A stretch of 36,211 bases of DNA from an uncultured Bacteroidales bacterium. Lineage in GTDB: Bacteria > Bacteroidota > Bacteroidia > Bacteroidales > F082. Each line of letters starts with the position of its first letter. The stretch's first letter is position 1. This document shows positions 32,957 through 36,211 of the stretch, in pieces. Position numbers and translations under genes: made by a program. The stretch spans positions 1-36,211 of the forward strand of contig CAMVCZ010000034.1 in assembly GCA_947166105.1 (NCBI GenBank), in the 5' to 3' direction. The notes beneath the pieces are model-generated. The model was not told the origin of the DNA and made no database searches. It worked only from the letters and a program-made list of their open reading frames with translations.

Positions 32957-33850
32957 ATGACTCAACAGACAGCTATAAAACTCTTTGACGAGAAAAAAGT
33001 CCGCATCGTTTGGGACGAGGAACAGGAAAAGTATTATTTCGCAGTAGTGGATATAGTGCAAGTATTAACCGATAGTGCCGACTATCAAACAGCACGAAAA
33101 TATTGGAAAGTGCTGAAAGGTAGACTGATAAAAGAGGGTAACGAAACGGTAACAAATTGTTACCAGTTGAAATTGCCCGCAGCCGATGGCAAGCAACGCA
33201 TGACCGACGTGGCTGATTTAGAGCAGATTTTCCGTCTCATCCAATCTATCCCGTCCAAAAAAGCCGAGCCTGTGAAACGATGGCTTGCTGAGGTGGGTGC
33301 CCAGCGTGTAGACCAGATGATTGACCCCGAACTGACCTTCCAGATGGCCGTTGAGGACTATCGACGCCAAGGTTATAGCGACCGCTGGATTAATGAACGA
33401 ATGAGGTCTATAGAAATGCGCAAGGAACTGACCGACGAGTGGTATCGCTCAGGCATTCACGAGCCCAATGACTTCGCCATCCTAACCAACGTGCTCACCA
33501 AGGCGTGGAGCGGCATGACCACTGGAGAGTACAAACGATATAAAGGCCTGACCAAAGAGAACCTGCGCGACAATATGACCAACGTGGAGTTGGCTTTGAA
33601 CACCCTTGCCGAAGTTACCACCACAGAATTGTCGCGTCAACGTAACCCAAAAGGGATGGCGCAAACCAGCAATACCGCGCAAGAAGGAGGCGAAGTGGCT
33701 CGCAATGCAAGGGCTGACATTGAAAGCCGCCTCGGTCGCTCCGTAGTTTCGCCGGAGCGTGCCTCCGACTACATCAAACCGATAGAGACACAAGATGCTG
33801 ATGTACAGATGTTGCCGGATTCGGATGGAGCGGAAAAGGAACAATCCTGA
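32957..33850 (+). CDS. Bro-N domain protein (phage antirepressor/DinD-like)
   Basis: 297 residues. The N-terminal ~110 residues (IKLFDEKKVRIVWDEEQEKYYFAVVDIVQVLTDS ... YWKVLKGRLIKEG ... LPAADGKQRMTDVADLEQIFRLIQSIPS) are a BRO/KilA-N-type DNA-binding domain of the sort found in phage antirepressors. The following region (AVEDYRRQGYSDRWINERMRSIEMRKELTDEWYRSGI ... FAILTNVLTKAWSGMTTGEYKRYKGL ... NLRDNMTNVELALNTLAEVTTTEL) is a helical domain shared with DinD-like proteins. Chromosomal copies occur widely in Bacteroidales, and their targets are unknown. It is a complete one-gene unit: promoter, gene, terminator. Nearly identical terminators flank it, suggesting acquisition as a cassette. Confidence 0.85.
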   Translation: MTQQTAIKLFDEKKVRIVWDEEQEKYYFAVVDIVQVLTDSADYQTARKYWKVLKGRLIKEGNETVTNCYQLKLPAADGKQRMTDVADLEQIFRLIQSIPSKKAEPVKRWLAEVGAQRVDQMIDPELTFQMAVEDYRRQGYSDRWINERMRSIEMRKELTDEWYRSGIHEPNDFAILTNVLTKAWSGMTTGEYKRYKGLTKENLRDNMTNVELALNTLAEVTTTELSRQRNPKGMAQTSNTAQEGGEVARNARADIESRLGRSVVSPERASDYIKPIETQDADVQMLPDSDGAEKEQS

Positions 33851-33861
33851 TTATTAGAACA

Positions 33862-33893
33862 AAATCCCGCTGGTGACGGCGGAATTTTTTTGT
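33862..33893 (+). terminator. Bro-N terminator (second copy of duplicated terminator)
   Basis: ATCCCGC (33864-33870) with GCGGAAT (33879-33885) around the same TGGTGACG loop, then seven T. 30 of 31 bases equal 32868-32898; the one change replaces a G-C pair in the stem by a mismatch. Confidence 0.88.
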
Positions 33894-33901
33894 TGCCATT
33901 A

Positions 33902-33932
33902 TTGCTATCGTTCAGAAATATGCCTATCTTTG
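33902..33932 (+). promoter_or_regulatory. promoter of the DUF2442 gene (TTG-N20-TATCTTTG)
   Basis: TTG (33902-33904) and TATCTTTG (33925-33932), spacer 20; transcription would start near 33938. Confidence 0.7.
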
Positions 33933-33978
33933 CACTTGTAATCATTAAGGTTGCTATGCCAAGCATTACATAAGTGTT

Positions 33979-34287
33979 ATGCCAATGTATAGGATTGTAA
34001 AAGCGGAATATGCAGGTGACTACAAGGTATTGATCACCTTTGACGACGGCCAATTGCGGCTGGCCGATTTCTATAGTTTTATCTCAAAAAGCCCGCATCC
34101 TTCCATCCACAAATACATTGACAAAACGCTGTTCCAGCAGTTTGAGATAGACACCTACGAAATCCATTGGGGTACGCAGTTTGACATTGACCCTTACGAT
34201 ATTTATTGTGGTGAGTTTGAGGCTACTGATAGTCCTTATTTTACTGAAATAGAGGCATTGAAAGGGCAATTTGAGTTGGTGGAATGA
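33979..34287 (+). CDS. DUF2442 family protein
   Basis: 102 residues (100 if the second Met at 33985 is used). YRIVKAEYAGDYKVLITFDDGQLRLADFYSF is the DUF2442 opening, a short strand-rich domain with 'l.v.F.dG..r..D'. The second half (FEIDTYEIHWGTQFDIDPYDIYCGEF) keeps the same family pattern with a tryptophan and an Asp/Tyr stretch. DUF2442 proteins are often encoded next to DUF4160 partners in toxin-antitoxin-like pairs; no DUF4160 gene is visible here. It is cytosolic, function unknown. Confidence 0.75.
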   Translation: MPMYRIVKAEYAGDYKVLITFDDGQLRLADFYSFISKSPHPSIHKYIDKTLFQQFEIDTYEIHWGTQFDIDPYDIYCGEFEATDSPYFTEIEALKGQFELVE

Positions 34288-34335
34288 TAACCAAATAAGA
34301 CAAACATATAATAGACACTCAACAATACAGAAATT

Positions 34336-34716
34336 ATGACAATAGAAGAAATCATCAAAAAGATTGAACAATCAAACAACGAACCTTCAATAATGGTTGA
34401 CACAAAAGGCAACATAAGAACTATCGTCATCAAAAAGATTGATGAAACGAAAGAGAAAATCGAGTTCTATGAATTCAACCGTTTAACCATAGACTACCAA
34501 GAATGGATAGAAGAGCAAAGGGATGAAGCAGCATTAGAAAACATTCATGTAAATGACATCTTCTCTTACTATAGCAGCAAAGAATTAATTGAATTAATAA
34601 AGGATTTCGCCGTTTATCAAAAGAAAAATATCGAAGAAGACGAGGCCATTGCCAAAGCGGCCAAAATCAATTGCGTTGAGATGTCAATATTTGTCCCAAA
34701 GGATAAGACCTTTTAA
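34336..34716 (+). CDS. hypothetical protein, AT-rich
   Basis: 126 residues, not recognised. Begins MTIEEIIKKIEQSNNEPSIM; rich in Lys, Glu and Ile, with predicted strand-helix alternation in the first half (IRTIVIKKIDETKEKIEFYEFN) and helices in the second (SKELIELIKDFAVYQKKN, EEDEAIAKAAK). No signal peptide, membrane segment, or catalytic motif. Its codon use is much more AT-rich than that of the housekeeping genes, pointing to later arrival. The next gene starts 11 bases downstream on the same strand, so the two probably form a unit with each other and perhaps with the DUF2442 gene. I do not assign a function. Confidence 0.6.
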   Translation: MTIEEIIKKIEQSNNEPSIMVDTKGNIRTIVIKKIDETKEKIEFYEFNRLTIDYQEWIEEQRDEAALENIHVNDIFSYYSSKELIELIKDFAVYQKKNIEEDEAIAKAAKINCVEMSIFVPKDKTF

Positions 34717-34727
34717 AAATCAATATT

Positions 34728-35075
34728 ATGGAAAACATTCCCAGCATAGACAACTTTTTCAATTTGGAGAAGGCCTTTAGGGTGTATGGTTTTATAATAG
34801 ACGAGAAAGATTTAGGTGTTTGCATTGCACACGGCTTTTTCCATGAAAACTACGGTGAAATTTGGATAGAGTTCTATCAGGCATTCTTGAACAATTATCC
34901 AATTGACATGCGAGTTCTTTGCATCAATAGTCAAGAAACACTTTATAAAGGTGTCGCTCCTACCAACCAACACGACTTCGACATGCTTATGCAACTGCTG
35001 TTTCCATCAGAAGAATTTGTCCGTAAGATTGAAACCAATATTAACGAGCGACAAATGTTAGTTGCATTAGAATAA
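34728..35075 (+). CDS. hypothetical protein, AT-rich
   Basis: 115 residues, not recognised. MENIPSIDNFFNLEKAFRVYGFIIDEKDLGVCIAHGFFHENY is followed by GEIWIEFYQAFLNNY and a C-terminal helical stretch (DFDMLMQLLFPSEEFVRKIET). Acidic overall, with a single compact domain, no signal peptide and no membrane segment. Size and acidity would fit an immunity- or inhibitor-type protein, but nothing in the sequence shows that. It is the second gene of an AT-rich pair with 34336-34716. Confidence 0.6.
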   Translation: MENIPSIDNFFNLEKAFRVYGFIIDEKDLGVCIAHGFFHENYGEIWIEFYQAFLNNYPIDMRVLCINSQETLYKGVAPTNQHDFDMLMQLLFPSEEFVRKIETNINERQMLVALE

Positions 35076-35123
35076 AAATTCTGTTTTTTAACAAAGATGA
35101 AATAAACCATATAAAAAAAACAC

Positions 35124-35131
35124 TATCTTTG
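35124..35131 (+). promoter_or_regulatory. -7 element for the structured RNA/C10 leader
   Basis: TATCTTTG; transcription would begin near 35137, about 230 bases before the C10 protease ATG. No TTG is seen at -33. Confidence 0.5.
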
Positions 35132-35136
35132 CACCA

Positions 35137-35337
35137 ATTCTAAACGAAATAAATATGTAGAAAAAGAGGCACATAAAGAGCACATTGACTGATTTCTTTT
35201 TCTTGGAAAGATTTGGCGATTTAGTACTACGAAAAGTCAGGTTACGCTCACGCTTGCGTGAGTTTAACTGATTTCGTGTAGTACGGGTACGCCAAATCAC
35301 CTCCAAGAAGCGGAACGGTTAGGTTCACGCTTTTTTT
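35137..35337 (+). ncRNA. structured untranslated RNA: small RNA or leader attenuator of the C10 protease gene
   Basis: Between a -7 element and an intrinsic terminator there is no gene but a long hairpin (35200-35309). Paired blocks from the base up: TTCTTGGA/TCCAAGAA (35200-35207, 35302-35309), GATTTGGCG/CGCCAAATC (35210-35218, 35290-35298), GTACTAC/GTAGTAC (35224-35230, 35278-35284), GAAA/TTTC, TCAG/CTGA, and apex CTCACGC/GCGTGAG (35247-35253, 35256-35262). The GCGTGA half could also pair with TCACGC at 35325-35330, inside the terminator, offering two exclusive folds. Transcript ends are inferred; I do not recognise a known RNA family. Confidence 0.5.
35310..35337 (+). terminator. intrinsic terminator before the C10 protease
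   Basis: GCGGAAC (35310-35316) pairs with GTTC and CGC (35323-35326 and 35328-35330, one bulged A), loop GGTTAG, followed by seven T (35331-35337). It ends 33 bases before the protease ATG. Confidence 0.7.
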
Positions 35338-35370
35338 GTGTAAATAACCAAACATTAAACACATACAAAA

Positions 35371-36211
35371 ATGAAACGTAACTTATTATCTATCTTGATT
35401 TTGGCCATGAGCCTGCCCTTATTAGGCAACCCCGTTGACGAAACCACAGCCAAACAACTTGCCCAAAACTTCTGGAAAGAGAACAACATTATGGGCGTGA
35501 GAGGCGACAAAATATTCAAGAAGAAAATGGGGAATGCCCGTTTCGTGAATGTTGCCCCGCAATGCGGCTATTCCGAGTTTTACATTTTCAATAACGAAGA
35601 CGGCAAAGGATTTGTCATCATTGCAGCGGATGACTGCGTTACACCTATTTTGGGTTATTCCTACGACAACAACTTTGCCGCCGAAAATCTTCCGCCCAAT
35701 CTGAAAGGCTGGCTTGATGGATATGCTGAACAGATACAAGCAGCAGTTGAAACGAGAGTGATTGCCACCGAAGAGATTCGTACTGAATGGGGATGTTTGA
35801 GGCAGAGCCAAAATTTGCCAATTAGGTCTGAAACACAAGTGTATCCTTTAATTGCAACAACATGGGGTCAAAGTCCTTATTATAACGCACTATGTCCGTT
35901 CGACTACTATTATAACCAAAGAACTGTGACAGGTTGTGTAGCCACAGCAATGGCTCAGATTATGAAATACTGGTCATATCCCGAGCATGGTTTTGGTTCT
36001 CATTCTTACGTTCCAGAAAATCATCCCGAATATGGAACACAATATGCAGATTTTAGTAGCACTACATATCAATGGTCTTCAATGCCAAACAATGTAACTA
36101 GCAATAATACAGCCGTGGCCACATTGATGTACCATTGTGGAGTTAGTGTTGAAATGAACTATGACGTATCAAGTAATGGAGGTAGTGGAGCTTATGTCCT
36201 TGATTTTGGCC
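35371..36211 (+). CDS. C10 family cysteine peptidase (streptopain-like), N-terminal part
   Basis: 280 codons to the window edge, no stop reached. Signal peptide MKRNLLSILILAMSLPLLG (about 1-19); then a Spi-type inhibitory propeptide (about 20-125: ETTAKQLAQNFWKEN, FYIFNNEDGKGFVIIAADDCVTPILGYSYD); then the mature peptidase with the nucleophile in TVTGCVATAMAQIMKYW (Cys189). The catalytic His lies beyond the window. C10 enzymes include streptopain (SpeB) and periodontain/interpain of oral Bacteroidales and are secreted, often with a T9SS sorting domain at the C-terminus, which cannot be checked here. The short space after a terminator makes an attenuated leader plausible. Confidence 0.92.
   Translation, partial: MKRNLLSILILAMSLPLLGNPVDETTAKQLAQNFWKENNIMGVRGDKIFKKKMGNARFVNVAPQCGYSEFYIFNNEDGKGFVIIAADDCVTPILGYSYDNNFAAENLPPNLKGWLDGYAEQIQAAVETRVIATEEIRTEWGCLRQSQNLPIRSETQVYPLIATTWGQSPYYNALCPFDYYYNQRTVTGCVATAMAQIMKYWSYPEHGFGSHSYVPENHPEYGTQYADFSSTTYQWSSMPNNVTSNNTAVATLMYHCGVSVEMNYDVSSNGGSGAYVLDFG

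Noticed and set aside
32957..33850. Prophage
   Set aside because: Bro-N is a phage-type domain, but no integrase, capsid, terminase or lysis gene is present nearby.
35088..35306. 72-codon open frame on the minus strand before the C10 gene
   Set aside because: It lies across the hairpin, is Lys/Arg/Phe-rich low complexity, and has no family resemblance.
35137..35337. 6S RNA (SsrS)
   Set aside because: The RNA is a long hairpin, but the large central bubble and the terminal pairing of the two transcript ends expected of 6S are not seen.

Overview
The window looks like a chromosomal segment of a host-associated member of the Bacteroidales (phylum Bacteroidota). The evidence is TAnnTTTG -7 promoter elements before many genes (several with a TTG about 19-22 bp upstream), a fused SecDF, Mpl, families largely restricted to this phylum (DUF3078, DUF4290, DUF4293), a type IX secretion (T9SS) C-terminal sorting domain, a C10 (streptopain-like) peptidase, a Rho with a long insert, and A-rich leaders without Shine-Dalgarno sites. 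I do not name a species.

Layout. 1-9.4 kb is mostly housekeeping: a partial rlmB, a TonB C-terminal-domain protein, a DUF3078 outer-membrane-type protein, a YfcE-like phosphoesterase, a DUF4293 membrane protein, rho with a strong intrinsic terminator, a LolA-like protein, mpl, a cytosolic dipeptidyl peptidase III and, directly upstream of it, the SRP RNA gene ffs. 9.4-15.1 kb is an accessory block on the minus strand: a toxin-antitoxin pair with a frameshifted toxin, a 1381-residue T9SS-type surface protein, and two small secreted proteins with a shared glycine-hydrophobic-basic tail. 15.2-19.9 kb holds a PurF-like protein lacking the N-terminal cysteine, a YciO-family protein, tRNA-Lys(UUU) and a UvrD/PcrA helicase. 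19.9-21.4 kb is a scrapyard: an intact-looking antitoxin, a 22-codon stump of a PIN toxin, a stump of a Thg1-like tRNA guanylyltransferase, the last ~115 codons of a second T9SS protein, and a third small tail protein. 21.5-32.9 kb is housekeeping again: DUF4290-murA, a HipB/HipA pair, grpE-dnaJ-ABC ATPase-ABC permease (one likely operon), and secDF. 32.9-36.2 kb is accessory: a Bro-N protein between two nearly identical terminators, a DUF2442 protein, two AT-rich orphans, a structured untranslated RNA ending in an intrinsic terminator, and the start of a C10 protease.

The most unusual signals are: (i) the repeated unit 'T9SS surface protein followed by small tail protein(s)', intact at 9.4-14.4 kb and decayed at 20.65-21.44 kb, each with a toxin-antitoxin remnant upstream; (ii) four intergenic arrays with a seven-base period, three of them with opposed arms; (iii) a ~200-nt structured RNA with its own promoter element and terminator just before the C10 protease; (iv) active-site replacements in MurA (Cys to Asp) and in the PurF-like protein (Cys to Gly); (v) two palindromes with compensatory arm changes inside a coding region.

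Protein and RNA assignments come from recognising motifs by eye; no search or folding program was run.
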